Origin: Mesotaenium endlicherianum
Lineage: Eukaryota > Streptophyta > Zygnematophyceae > Zygnematales > Mesotaeniaceae
Assembly (NCBI GenBank): GCA_009602735.1
Contig: WELA01006598.1
Span: 186,844-250,843 of the forward strand
Direction of reading: 5' to 3'
DNA: 64,000 nucleotides
Positions 47,004-59,800 of this stretch are shown here, one piece after another (position 1 is the stretch's first letter; each line of letters opens with the position of its first letter). A program made the position numbers and the translations under genes. The notes beneath the pieces are model-generated. The model was given only the letters and a program-made list of their open reading frames with translations, had not been told where the DNA came from and did no database searches.

Positions 47004-47842
47004 TTATAGCAGGGTCCTCTCGGCTTGAAATTCTGCTGCCTGCGCTGGTACTGCACAAGTCCCAACTCCATGGGTACTGGACCTTGAGCACTCGTGCTTG
47101 GCGCTTGAGATCCAAAGTGTCGATATCCTCCAAAGTTGTGGCTGCCCCACTGCCTCTGACTATACTCCACAGCGTCAACCCTTGTTGCCAATGTCATCAT
47201 TTCTCCAAGACTGGTAGGGTCCTTGAGCGCCACTTCCTTGGCCACAGTTGGCTTGAGTCCCCTCTTGAACTTGTCCATCATCTCCGACTCGTGCATGGAT
47301 GGACATTGAAGCACCAGCTCGTTGAAGCGCGATACATACTCTTGAACGCTTGCTCGTTGACGAAGGCGCACCAATAGATCTCGAGCAGTAGCCTCGGGTG
47401 CAATAGGTTGAAATTGCCTCTTCAAGCCTTCAAAGAGCTGATCAACAGTAGTAGGAACTCCAGACAGCTGCTCTTCTCGTTCATACCAAGCTCCAGCACT
47501 CTCTTGCAGCAAAGTTATGACAAAGGCGACTTGCCTGTCGGGCGTGAGCGCAGAGTACTCCATAAATTTCTTCACTCCAAAAATCCATTGATGAACAGGC
47601 GGCGATCCACGCTCCCTAGTATAAACTTCAGGCTTAGGCGCACGCACTCCTGATGCGGGTGGAATAACTGGTTGCACTACAGAATTAACATGAATTAGTG
47701 GCACAACAGGTGCAGGTGCCGAACTAGTCGAAGCGGCGTTCCCCATAACAACTCGCATCATTCTCTCCACCTCCGTGCGCATATTTTGTTGAAACTGGGT
47801 GTAGACTTCTCCTTCAATTGCATTTGCCATTTGCCTCAGCAT
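46919..47842 (-). CDS. gag: element B Gag
   Basis: 307 aa with a retrotransposon Gag domain (QWIFGVKKFMEYSALTPDRQ, AGAWYEREEQL, LKRQFQPIAPEATARDLLVRL) and a CCHC knuckle CYNCGKLGHLARDC near residue 280. It is quite distinct from family A Gag. Structural protein of a fossil element. Confidence 0.9.
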   Translation of the reverse strand: MLRQMANAIEGEVYTQFQQNMRTEVERMMRVVMGNAASTSSAPAPVVPLIHVNSVVQPVIPPASGVRAPKPEVYTRERGSPPVHQWIFGVKKFMEYSALTPDRQVAFVITLLQESAGAWYEREEQLSGVPTTVDQLFEGLKRQFQPIAPEATARDLLVRLRQRASVQEYVSRFNELVLQCPSMHESEMMDKFKRGLKPTVAKEVALKDPTSLGEMMTLATRVDAVEYSQRQWGSHNFGGYRHFGSQAPSTSAQGPVPMELGLVQYQRRQQNFKPRGPCYNCGKLGHLARDCHVKAKQPQQQEKGGRQ

Positions 47843-47987
47843 CGCCTACATTTCTTGTTGCTCTCTGATCATCGTTGGTGCTGCCTGCTGCCCCGCACGC
47901 TCAACATGCTCGACATGTTTGCCTCCTCCACTTGCCGACTGCGACTCCATAATATAATATGCAAACTAGCCCAGCTCCGATACCTGA

Positions 47988-48731
47988 TGAAAGGGGCAGA
48001 GTGCCCTAGTGGAAGCGTAGTAACTCACGAGGAAAGGAACTAGTTGCAATTATACTAAAGAGTGCAGCGGCATATCACTAAGAAAGCTTAGGAAAATTAC
48101 TTGACATTTTGAGTGGCAAGAGACTACTCACAATTGGTGTAGGATGAAAGGCCTTGTCATTACAAACCCGTAAAAATTTACAGAAGTGAAAACTGATGAG
48201 AAACAAAGAAGTTATGCCTATTTATAATTTTCTGCCTAAGTGCTCCTCTCTAGGAGGAAGCTACGGATTTTCCTAAGTGTTCGTCAAATGGTCCCTTCCA
48301 AAATATTCGTGAGTAAGCCAGATCAGTCTCATCTGACGTGTTGGGTTGAATTGACATCCACATACATGCATCGTCATTACTAAAATATTCAACTTTAGAC
48401 GCGCTGGGCTAAACCGAAACTTCTAGGTTAATTGACCTAGTCGGCGCTCCGCGTCAACGGAACTTACGTGAAGGTTCGAGGTCACTCTAACGGACCAGAT
48501 CGCTTGACGCTGTCGGTCAATCCGACCGTCGCGCTCACCGTGAATTAAGGACAGTCGTCATCCGACCTCAAAACTAATTAAACTTCAGAAATTCGTAACT
48601 CTCTCAATACTTGACCAAATTCATCGAACTTTATATCAAAATGACCACAAAAATGCACTCTACACTAATATACAATGAAAGCATACTTTCATGAAACTCA
48701 AAAATGCACTTTATAAACTTATGACCTTACA
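47988..48731 (-). repeat. element B right LTR (5' LTR)
   Basis: 744 bp, TGAAAGGGGCAGAG...CCTTACA on the plus strand, beside the primer-binding site at 47,974-47,985. Confidence 0.94.
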
Positions 48732-48783
48732 CTATGCATATAAAATGCTAGAAGAGTACAAACTACATTTTCATAACCGTACA

Positions 48784-51700
48784 TCATCCCCTTCCTCGAG
48801 GTGCGACGTCCTCGGCGCATACTAAGCATAAGTGACGTCATGTGAAGAATCGAGCTCACATATACGCTAGAAAAACACATATACACATATATTATACAAG
48901 TTGCAGGTCTTGAACAGGCTCCAAGATGATACTCAATACGCCAAACTTGCTCCTTTAAGTAAAAGCTCCATCACATACGTTGGCTCCACACATGGGGTCT
49001 TTTTACACAAATGCATCTTTGTCTTCAACTTTTTCTCAGAATAGGCCAATATCTTCATGAAGGCTATAACATACTCCCTCCATCATGTCCACATACTCCA
49101 AAACTGGATCCAAGGCATAACAGTCTGCCAAATTGCCAAAATACTCATTCTTTGCCCTCTTAGACAAGTGGTAACTTCTCGTCGCGCCACGTGGCTTACT
49201 CGTGGTGCTCTTATAATTTTGACCAGATTACATTATGAACCTAACTCCACTATGTTTCTGAACCTTCTGGTACCCTTGGCTACCTCTAGCTCTAAGCCAA
49301 ACTCCTTATAGAGGTAATGCACTCTCTCCCTCACGTGCATGACTCATGGTGACCTCTCAAGACGCCAAGTGGCACCCCCCTGACTTTTTCTGACATTTTG
49401 AGCCTGAAAGTTGTGCAATCTATATAATATCCTCCCTCTAAACTCACTGGTATGCTTTGTTTTACCTAATTCCAAGCCTAAAACCATGAGATCAGATTGC
49501 ACCTTGCCTCACACATGTGGCTCCCACGGCAGTCCAGCAGACCAGCATGTGGCATAGTCAGAACTTTAACTGATATTTTTATTAATAAAATTTCCGTTTT
49601 TTGAATCTAGATTGATAGGACTACCTCTCCACAAGATTTCAAAATCTGAATCAAAGTCTAACTCCTAAACGAGATAGTCACTTTGTGCCTCACGCTCGTA
49701 GGACGCACACGAGCGCAACACGTATCAAGCTCCCGCGTCTACAAACGGCACATGCTTAAACCCCTAATTTTGAAACTTGACTATGACTCAGGGCAGGCCT
49801 CATACTAGTCCTCTCACATCATGTAGGACTCCTATTGAAAATATTACCCACTTTCTTCTAAGTAGACAAAAAGTAGCCAAAATCTGCTCACTTTTACCCT
49901 TGCGCTCGCCTACCCGCAAGACCCTCAAATATGGACGCATTTGAGTGTCTCCCAAGCTCTTGCTCTCAAACTTTTTTCCACTTCACATCTCTTAATTATA
50001 ACTGGACTCTTAGGACTGGCTTGACCTTGCTTACAAGCATAATGAAGCTTACAATTATAAACAACTGTAGCACTCCCCCCCCCTCATCATGAAGATAAGG
50101 CGCTTACAACTCGAGTGTCCAAGTCCAGATTTTACGCCTCTCTCTTGCTTGCTTGTATAGGCGCTGATTCTCCTAGCTTCATGTCCAAGTCCTTGTCATA
50201 TATATCCATCTTAGGCAGGACATATCAGCCCCATAAGTCTTGGGCTCCTCCTCCTAGGTCCATATCCATAAAGTCGTAATCTCCATCAAGCGACGATAGT
50301 AGTCTTAACAAGGCATGAGCGCGTAGTCTTGCTCGTGGTGCACCAAACTCCATCATAGTCTTCTTCTTGGCTAGATGCTCACTCCCACATACTCCTGGCT
50401 CTTCTTGAAGGTCATCCTTTACACAAGGCTCCAAGAAACACATCTAGACCACCTCCATGAGCTCCATAACTTGGGCAAACGCACATAGTCTTAGTGCTTG
50501 CACCTCATCTTGTGCTCGCACACACTTTGTCTTGCAAGCGGGCTTCTCTTGAGCTCACTTCTAGGAGCTCCTCCACTTGAGCAGTTGCGATCTGCTTTAT
50601 ATATGAGCAAGGGGATCATACACCTCTACTTGCTCCACCGGCAATGCGCGCTTGCCAAGGTTGTTAGGACTCAGGAGGTACGCTTGCTCCATATGATGAC
50701 CGGGCCAAGGTCGCCAAAACAAGCGCTTCTGCTTCACCTTCACCTTCCCGCGTTGCTTCTTTGCTAGCGGGCTGAAGGTAGCTAGTTGTGGTCATATCTA
50801 CCTCCACCTATTACACTATCTTCACTTGACCATACTCCTCCTTGGTCTTCACTTGACCCGTGCACTAAAACACTAGAGGATAGGCTACTCTCTTTGTGCA
50901 ACTCCTTCCACATGCTTAGCTTCTTGAGTGCACTCTAGCCTTGGTCACCCCAATGACACTTCGTACTACTAAACCCAGCTTGCCTTGGTGCTCTACTTTC
51001 ACATGAAGAGCTTCCATAGATGCACCAAAATCTGCCCCTCAATTATGCCAACACACATTTATTAGGACACGCACTTCTAGTGGGAGACATCTCTTGTACT
51101 AGCCCTCTTGCACCAACTTCATACCTTGCTTCTTCTTCCACCCCATAGGCTTGTCTTCATCATAGCTCTCAACCTTAAGTACTCCATGGTAGTCTCTTCC
51201 ATAAAAAGAGAAAATCTGAAATTGAAAGGCTCCATCCCCACTTATCTTGCTTGAAGAAAAAATCTGCGTCACTTCTTCTTGCTCCAAGCCTTCCTCCACA
51301 GCGCTTTTCTTCACTTGAGGCTTCATCAATCTTCACAAGAATGACCAAGATCCGTCATGGCTGGCCAACATCTTCAGTGGCTATATAGGAGTGATGCAAG
51401 GCAACCCAAATCTGGCCACATACTTGGCCAACTTGGTGCAACGCCCCGGTGCACCCTCTCTTGAGCTTCTCATGAGCTCCTCTTGAGCTTGCGAGTGCAA
51501 TGCTCGCCAAAGCTCCTAGACTTGCGAGTACACATGCTTGCTAAGTCCTTGGTTGCCTACTCTTACTATCCTCTCCACCTTCATTGACAACCTAAAATGG
51601 GCACATACTCCTTTCTAGCCACCAACACCTCTATGCTAAGCCCCCCCCTCAAAGAGAGAGCTTAACACTAAAGAGCTTGCATCTCTAAGGAAAATCCAGC

Positions 51701-52047
51701 CGTGTGAACTCAAGATTTTTTTGTGCTCATATGTCTGCATACTGAAGCAAAGGATGCTCTATGCTAATAATATTACTACCATCCTTGGGCAACCTCTTTA
51801 TACTACAAAGAAGACGTACAAAAATCTGGTTGCATGTAAGTTAACACTTCTTGGAGCACCTCCCTCTTCCCATCTCCTCCCTCCTTCAAGAGAGTGAGAT
51901 GCTAGCTTGCATCAACATCTTCAAGGGTGCCCTTAGCAACTTATAAATCATCCTTGCTTCTCCTCTCTACCCTCTCTACATTCATACAAGCATCACCAAC
52001 CAAAGCTCCTCCTCCAAATGAAGCAACTAGGTAGCTCCGATACCATA
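48784..52047 (-). other. family C internal region, first copy (non-coding)
   Basis: About 3.26 kb with no frame longer than about 90 codons, yet clearly alignable along its length to 56,878-60,119 in the second copy. A short stretch with B-like protease-linker similarity is at about 50,570-50,830. Confidence 0.8.
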
Positions 52048-52731
52048 TGAAAGGGAGAAGGGTGCGAGGAGTGCGCCCATACACACTCACGCACCCTCAC
52101 CCGCGAGTGGAAGCGTGCACGAGGACCTTTCCTAGTTGCATACACAAGGTGGAGTGGCCTGGTGGTGTGCAACCATTGCAAGAGTAAGAGAGCTACATGA
52201 GAGAGGAGTGGAAAAGAACTCACTTGATTCAGAAAAGTTGTGTACAAGATAAGAAGGTTAGACTAGACTAACTAGGCTTCAACTCTAAGTGTCCTCTCTA
52301 GCAAAGTACCTCCAGAACCTTCTACTATGGCTCCTTCCATGTAGGTGACCTTGCCTAGTTGGACAAGCTAGCACACTCACACGCACACAATCACACTCTA
52401 GAATATTCTACTGCACAATCCACTAACTTCTCACGGAGTTTCTAGAAATTCCACCATCACTTTGGCACTCTACGTAATCGTACGTACTTTCTAGAACCCT
52501 CATGTTTTAATGTCCTAATTCCTGGACTCCAACCAAAATTCTCGTCCTTGGACCAGTCCTTGTCACTGAATTGAATCTGTGACATTAAAAACTCACTAAA
52601 AACTCCCAAAATTCATAACTTTCTCAATACTTGTCCAAATGACTTGAAATAAAGGCCAAAGTTCTTATAAATTCACACTCTATGCATATACAATGCTAGA
52701 ACAGTACAAACTACACTTTCATAACCTTACA
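52048..52731 (-). repeat. family C first copy, right LTR
   Basis: 684 bp from TGAAAGGGAGAAGG to CCTTACA. Adjacent to the primer site on its left, so this is the 5' LTR in element orientation. Confidence 0.93.
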
Positions 52732-55290
52732 GTTGCAGTGTCGTCCCACACGTCCTCGGGCTCGCGCTGCCAACTATCCTGCTCCTTTGCTGCTGCCAAG
52801 GCAAAGCGTGGAGTGGTGATCGTCTCCGCATCGCGGTTCGAGAGCCCTGCGGGCCGCATGTCGACAGTTTATGTCAAAATCGCCGCCGCGTATCAGGCCA
52901 CAAGCTTGTCCTTGTCGTGGCAAGCCACCGACAGGTCCCTTAACGAAGACTGCGAGTTACGACTAAGGCCGTTGGCGACCAGGTTGGTCGTCCCTAGGCG
53001 GTGGTGCACGTTAAATGTGTACTCCTGAAGAGTGAGAGCCCATCACGCGTACTTAATTTCCTGGCAGGCGCTCCGACGCCATGAGCCACTTGAACGGCTA
53101 ATGGTCGGTCACGAGGCGGAAGCAATTGCTATAGAGGTAGTGCCGACAGTGCACAATTGCCCAGATCGGTACCACAAACTCCCCCTCATAAGAGCCAAAG
53201 TTTCAATTTTCTCTCGGTGTTGTTGTTGCTGCGGCTTGCGTATGCCACCACATGCTCAAAGGCGCTGTGGTCTTGCACCAACATCGCTCCTAGCCCTATC
53301 TAAGACCTGTTGGTGTGGAGGATGAAAGGCTTGGATTAGTCAGGCCGCTGCAACACCATGGAGCTCAGCAACAACTCCTTGATCTTGTCAAATGCCACCT
53401 GCTGCTCTGGTCCCCACATGTAGGCCACCCCCTTCCGCAGCAAATCGTTGTGTGGTTTAAGCGAGCTCGTTGAAGCGAGGGACGAAGCGCCGGTAGTAGT
53501 TAGCCACTCCTAGGAAGACCCTCAGCTGGTGGATGTCCACAAGAGGTGGGATGTTCAAGATGGCCGAGATCTTGGCCAATTGCAGCGCCAACCCACTGGA
53601 GGCGAGCACTTGCCGAGGTACTCCACCTCTCGGGTTGCAAAAGTGCACGTGCCTGGATGGCATTTGAGCCCAGCGGCCTCCAAGCGATCCACGACTGCCG
53701 TGATGTGCTCCACGTGCTGCTTGAATGTCTCGCTGCAGACACAAACGTCGTCAATGTAGCATCGGGCTAAGGAAAGGCCTGCCAGCTCCTTATTCATGAC
53801 ACATTGGAAGGTGGCCGACGCGTTCTTCAATCCAAAGGGCATCACCCTCTTCTCGTAGAGGCGCTGAGCTCCCCAGAATGCCATCTTATGCTTGTCCTCC
53901 CCTGCAATGGGAATCTGGTTGAAGTCTTGCCTCACATCCAGAATCAAGAACCAGGTGCAGTTGCCGATGTCGTCAAAGGTTCCATCGAGAGTCGGTATGG
54001 GATACTTGTCCTGCTTGGTGACCTTGTTGAGCCCACGATAGTCACCACACATCCTCTTCTCAGCCCAATTGTCTGAGGCATCCTTCTTGGCTGGTATGAC
54101 CGTGGACGCGGCATAGCCGGAAGGAGACTCCCTGATGAGCTTCCATCCTCCAACTTGGCCGTCTGTGTGTTGATCAGGCCTTCCTCCAACTGGCTGTAGC
54201 GGTAGCCCTTTAGAAAATGGGCTCGTTCGTCGTGAGGAGAATCCTTATGGGGTCGCCCCTGTAGCGCCCAAGGTCATGCATACCGCTGACAAAGTTGACG
54301 CTGCGCCTCACATCGAGCAGATCCATCAACTGTGAAGCCTGTGTCCCTATGAGAGTCCCCTCTAGCTTCCGTGTAGGGGCAGTTGGTGGAGACTCTTATA
54401 CACCCTGCCCTACAATTGGCGTCATCTGCTCAGTTGCTGGCGTCACCAGCCTTGCTGCTTGCATTGCTTGTCCTAACGCCAGTAGCTCCTCCTTAGCAGC
54501 TGCTGCGAGCTGCTCTGAGGCACCTGCTTAAGGTTGAAAGTGGGAAAAAGAAAAGGCGACCTGTTCTCTCTGGGTCGCTGTGGCTCCTCTCTCCTCCTCC
54601 CCCCCGAGGCAAGCCAGAGTCATTGACTGAAAGGAGGGAGGGCAGCGTAGGAGAACGTGGAGGAGGGGACTCGCGCTGAGACCGCATGACGGGACCGCGG
54701 GGCGGCCCAGTGGCCCAGTCCCGTGGAAGAGCGGGCACCCTGTCCATGTCATTGTAGCGGCAAGGCATCTTCGAGTGACGGGCCTTGGCATAGAGGGGCC
54801 TCAGTGCCAGCGTGTAGAGGAGGATTTGCGTGAGGACGTTGGCGTCGATAGCATGGCCGAGGAGACATATGCGGTTGAATTGGGTGATACCATTCACCTG
54901 TGTGAGGTGAGGAGGAAACCCCATCACCCGCTCCATCTCCACGACACGGCGTCTCTTGTACATGCCTGTAGTGAGTTTGATGACCATGCCGCGCTCCGTG
55001 CCGACATACGCCTCGCTGTCATAACAATTGACAAAGGTAGGAAGGGCAACATACACGGTGCCGATGACTTCACATTGCGCCTGTGAAGGGTGCGGCATGA
55101 ACGCCACTCGCTGCGCCAGCCTCCAGGCGCTTCATTTCCAAGATCAAGTCCACGTTACGAGTGTGGTGGGAATGCAGGGTTACGTCGTTCGCCAAACTGG
55201 TCGATCTTCGTACGCTTAATTAAGCAAGCTGAGACGGTTCGCTCCCACTAAGCGAACTGAGTCAATTTCACGCGTGCGCGCCGTCCGGAT
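52732..55290 (-). mobile_element. family D Ty3/gypsy fossil: methyltransferase end, protease, RT, RNase H
   Basis: On the minus strand, 5' to 3': a C5-methyltransferase C-terminal region (about 55,110-54,780), a Pro/Ser/Arg-rich linker, a protease-like stretch (about 54,420-54,280, QLMDLLDVRRSVNFVSG), RT (about 54,052-53,555, CGDYRGLNKVT, VMPFGLKNASATFQ, CYIDDVCVCS) and RNase H (about 53,480-52,990, ending VHHRLGTTNLVANGLSRN). Integrase resumes at 41,956 beyond the nested C element. It is old, with many breaks and no LTRs recognised. It is clearly a different lineage from A and B. Confidence 0.8.
54780..55110 (-). pseudogene. C5 cytosine methyltransferase C-terminal region in family D
   Basis: On the minus strand the block reads ALPTFVNCYDSEAYVGTERG, then RRRVVEMERVMGFPPHLT, then NRICLLGHAIDANVLTQIL. 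This is the pattern of motifs IX and X of eukaryotic C5 methyltransferases (E-x-E-R-x-x-G-F-P then R-x-x-x-L-G-x-A/S), closer to the DRM/DNMT3 style than to the Dcm-like relic at 7.6-10.3 kb. The catalytic motifs I, IV and VI were not found between here and 55.3 kb, so only the end of the domain is visible. It sits immediately upstream of the protease/RT region on the same strand. A captured methyltransferase is the simplest reading; a chance neighbour is possible. Confidence 0.68.
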
Positions 55291-56175
55291 ATGATTTGGC
55301 ACAAACGACGCCTGCACTATCGGGTGTAAGTCAAAATAATCGCGTCAATTGACGAGATCAAATATTGAAAGTACAAGGTGTATTTATGAGTACTTCCTTA
55401 AGCTTAACGCTTAACTTTCTAGCGTTTGCTGATATTATTGTTTGCATCTGCTTCTCTGAACACACAAGACTGTGAGCTCGCCGCCTACTCAACAAGCCAT
55501 TCTACTTGTTTGCTTCATTGTTGCCCACCACTCTCTAGTAATTTGCTTATTGCTTCGCTCGTGCATTGTCTTGCTTGCATCTGGTTATTGATTGGTTGTT
55601 GTTAGTCATCAATCTAACCTATTTTGAGGGTTTATTTGGAGTTCTTTAATGTTTATCAAAATTCTCACGGTTTTTTAGGACTGTATGTGTAGGTCGCGAA
55701 GCCAAAAAGAAGCTGAAGATTTTCTCCGGCAATGTGTATTACATCGCTTGTCAACCCTGCATCAAGTGAGATAATCCCTCCCCCTCGCTCTATCTCTTTC
55801 GTTTTTTTTGTGTGTTTGGATGGAACTTGAAGATAGAGATATCATTGAATGTGCTAGGCTGCTCTTGCTACTCCTGTTCTATTTTGGAAGGCGTCATATT
55901 GTCCATCTTCACCTGCTGGGCTGCTGGGCCACAGGGTGCTCTTGGAGCTGGCCCGCAGGCTTCGGAGGCCTGGAGCACGTGGGTGGCTGTCCAGAGAGAT
56001 AGAGGGAAGGAGAGAGGGACAGAGGGACAGAGGGACAGAGGGACGAAGGGGCGAGGGAGGAGGGAGGGAGGGAGGGATGGACGGAGGGGATGGAGAGGGG
56101 GGAGGGAGGGAGGGAGGCTTGGGGCTGGTTGACACGGTGCTGACAGGTCGCAGCGGACCTTTTGATGAAGGGAGC
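55291..56175. other. no gene; polypurine tract at about 55,985-56,125
   Basis: AT-rich unremarkable sequence to about 55,900, then a G+A-rich tract with GGGAGGGA and GGGACAGA units. Apparent minus-strand frames here are Pro/Ser-rich artefacts of the tract. Confidence 0.7.
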
Positions 56176-56877
56176 TGAAAGGGGGAAGGGTGCGGGGAGT
56201 GCGCCATACACACTCACGCACCCTCACCCGCGAGTGGAAGCGTGCACGAGGACCTTTCCTGATTGCATACACAAGGTGGAGTGGCCTGGTGGTGTGCCAC
56301 CCTTGCAAGAGAGAGAGGGCTACATGAGAGAGGAGTGGGAAAGAATTCCCTTTATTAAGAAAAGTTGTGTACAAGTCAAGAAGGTTAGACTAGACTAGCC
56401 AAGACAAGACCGTCTCCCTCTTTTTATGCTTCAACTCTAAGTGTCCTCTCTAGCAATGGACCTCCAGAACCTTCTACTATGGCTCCTTCCATGTAGGTGA
56501 CCTTGCCTAGTTGGACAAGCTAGCACACTCACACGCACACAATCACGCTCTAGAATGTTCTACTACACACTAACTCCTCACGGAGTTTCTAGAATTTCCA
56601 CAATCACTTTGGCACTCTACGTAATCGTACGTAGTTTTTGGAACCCTCATAATTCAATGTCCCACTTTCTGGACTCCAATCGAAATTTTCGTCAGTGGAC
56701 CGGTCCTTGTCACTAAATTGAATCTGTGACACTAAAAACTCACTAAAAACTCCCAAATTCGTTACTTTCTCAATACTTGTCCAATTGACTTGAAATAAAG
56801 GCCAAAGTTCTTCTAAAATCACACTCTATGTATATAAAATGCTAGAAAGATACAAACTACACTTTGATAACCTTACA
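56176..56877 (-). repeat. family C second copy, left LTR (3' LTR)
   Basis: 702 bp, TGAAAGGGGGAAGGGTGCG...CCTTACA, matching the other family C LTRs. It is followed by the CATCCCCCTCCTC polypyrimidine (polypurine tract on the minus strand). Confidence 0.92.
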
Positions 56878-59800
56878 TCATCCCCCTCCTCAACATGCGA
56901 CGTCCTCGGCGCATACTAAGCATAAGTAACGTCATATGAGGAATTGAGCTCACATATATGCTTGAAAACACACATCCACATTGATAATACAAGTTGCAGG
57001 TCTTGAACAGGCTCCAGGATGATACTCATTACTCCAAATTTGCTCCACTTAGTGAAAGCTCCATCGCATACATTGGCTCCACACATGGCGTCTCCAAACA
57101 CACATCTTTTCTTCAACTCCTTAGACTCGGAATAGGCCAATATCTTCATTAGGGCTGTAACATACTCCCTCCATCATCTCCACATACTCCAAAGCTGGAT
57201 CCAAGGCATAATAGTCCGCCAAATCGCCAAAATACTTATTATTCGGCCTCTTGGACAAGTGGCAACTCCTCGTTGCACCATGTGGCTTACTCGTGGTGCT
57301 CTTATAATTTTGACCAGATTACATCATGAACCTAAGTCCACTATGTTCCTGAACCTTCTGGTGCCCTTAGCTACCTCTACCTCTAAGCCATACTCCTTGT
57401 AGAGGTATTGCACTCTCTCACTCGTGTGCGTGACTCGTGGTGACCTCTCAAGACGCCAAGTGGCACCCCCCTAACTTTTTATGACATTTTGAGCCTGAAA
57501 ATTGTGCAATCTACATAATATCCCCCCTCTGAACTCACTGGTATGCTTTGTTTTTCCTGATTTTAAGTCTAAGGCCATGAAATCAGATTGCGCCTTGCCT
57601 CACACATGTGGCTCGCACGGCAATCCAGCAGACCGCCATGTGGCACTGTCAGGACTTAAATTAATATTCTTATTAAAAAAATTACTTCTTCTAAATCTGA
57701 ACCCATAGGACTACCTCTTTACAAAATTTCAGAATCTGAATTTAAGTCTAACACTCAAACGAGATCGTCACTTTGTGCCTCACGCTCGTAGGACGCACAC
57801 GCGCGCAACACGTATCAAGCTCCCGCGCCTACAAATGGCACATGCTTAAACCCTTGATTCTGAAACTTGACTATGATCCAGGGTAGGCCTTATACCAGGT
57901 CTATCACCTCATGTAGAACTCCTAGGAAAATTATTTCCCTCTCTCTCTTAAATAGGCAAAAAGTAGCCAAAATCTGCCAGCTTTTACCCTCGCGCTTGCC
58001 TACCCGTAAAACCCTCAAACATGGACAGATTTGAGTATCTTCCAAGCACTTGCTCTCAAACTTTTTTCCACTTCACATCTCTAGTTATAAGTGAACTCAT
58101 GGGATTAGCTTGACCTTGCTTACAAGCACTATAAACAACTATAACACTCCCTTTCCTCATCATGAAGGTAAGGCGCTTACCACTTGAGTGTCCAAGTCCA
58201 AATCTTACGCCTCTCTCTTGCTTGCTTGTATAGGCGCTGATTCTCCTAGCTTCATGTCCAAGTCCTTGTCATATATCTCCATCTTAGGCAGGACATATCA
58301 GCCCCATAAGTCTTGTGCTCCTTCTCGTAGGTCCATATCCATAAAGTCGTAGTTTCCATCAAGCGACGATAGTAGTCTTCACAAGGGATGAGCGCGTAGG
58401 CTTGCTCGTGGTGCACCAACCTCCATCATAGTCTTCTCCTTGGCTAGATGCTAACTCCCACATACCTCTGGCTCTTCTTGAAGGTCAACCTTCACACAAG
58501 GCTCCAAGAAACACATCTCGAACGCCTCCAAGAGCTCCATAACTTGGGCAAACGCACATAGTCTTAGTGCTTGCACCTCATCTTGTGCACGCACGCACGT
58601 CGTCTTGCAAGCGGGCTTCTCTTGAGCTCACTTTCTAGGAGCTCCTCCACTTGAGCAATTGGGGTCTGCCCTATATATGAGCAAGGGGATCATACACCTC
58701 TACTTGCTCCACCGGCGATGCGCGCTCTCCAAGGTTGTTAGGAGGCACGCTTGCTACATGCGATGACCGGGCCAAGGTCACCAACACAAGCGCTTCTTCT
58801 TCACCTTCACCTTCCCGCGTCGTTTCTTCGCTAGCGGGCTGAAGATAGCTACTTGTGGTCTTATCTACCTCCACCTATTTCACTATCTTCACTTGACCAT
58901 ACTCCTCCAAGGTCTTCACTTGACCCGTGCACTAAAGCACTAGAGGATAGGCTACTCTTCTTGTGCAACTCCTTCCACATGCTTAGCTTCTTGAGTGCAC
59001 TCTAGCCTTGGTCACCCCAATGACACTTCTTACTACTAAACCCAGCTTGCCTTGGTGCTCTACTTTCACATGAAGAGCTTCCATAGATGCACCAAAATCT
59101 GCCCCTTAACTATACCATCACACAACTAGTTGCACACGCACTTCAAGTGGGAGACATCTCTTGCACTAGCCTCTTGCACCAACTTCATACCTTGCTTCTT
59201 CTTCTAGACCATAGGCTTGTCTTCAACATAGCTCTCAAACACAAGTACTCCATAGTAGTCTCCTCCATAAGAGAAAGAAAAATCTGAACTTGAAAGGCTC
59301 CATCTCCAACTATCTTGCTTGAAGAAAAATCTGCGTCACTTCTTCTTGCTCCAAGCCTTCTCCACGGCGCTTCTCTTCACTTGAGGCGTCTCCATCTCCA
59401 TACAAAGTGCCAAGCTCCATCATGGCTGGCCAATAATATCCAGTGGCTATATAGGAGTGATGCAAGGCAACCCAAATCTGGCCACATACTTGGCCAACTT
59501 GGTGCAACACCCCGGTGCACCCTCTCTTGAGCTTTTCATGAGCTCCTCTTGAGCTTGCGAGTGCAATGCCCGCCAAAGCTCCTAGACTTGCAAGTACACA
59601 TGCTTACTAAGTCCCCGGTTGCCTATTCTTAAAATCTGCTCCACCTTCATAGAAGATCTGATATAAAGATGAGCACACACTCCTTTTTAGCCAATATCAC
59701 CTCTATGCTAAGCCCCCCTCAAAGAAAGTGCTTAACACCAAAGAGCTTGCATCTTCAAGGAAAAATCCAGCCGTGTAAACTCCAGAGTTTCTTCATGCTC

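Larger units (their letters stand above)
42610..48731 (-). mobile_element. family B chromovirus, full-length but broken
   Basis: A 6.1-kb element with LTRs of about 730 and 744 bp, TG...CA termini, an almost perfect target duplication (CTAAG / CTATG) and a primer site GGTATCGGAGC (minus strand, 47,974-47,985). The minus-strand order is gag with zinc knuckle, protease, RT, RNase H, integrase, chromodomain, polypurine tract, LTR. Its LTRs differ more than those of element A (several percent more by eye), so it is older. The coding region is broken, with about three or four breaks. It lies within the left LTR of the first family C element. Confidence 0.96.
41957..52731 (-). mobile_element. family C non-autonomous LTR element, first copy, containing element B
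   Basis: LTRs lie at 41,957-42,609 (continuing at 48,732-48,783 beyond the inserted B element) and at 52,048-52,731. The internal region 48,784-52,047 has no long coding frame. A primer site (GCTCCGATACCA on the plus strand, 52,034-52,045) abuts the right LTR, giving minus-strand orientation. Parts of the interior (about 50,570-50,830) align with the protease-RT linker of family B, and the region after the left LTR resembles B's chromodomain end. This suggests a degenerate derivative of a B-like ancestor. No clear target duplication was seen. It separates the two parts of D. Confidence 0.9.
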
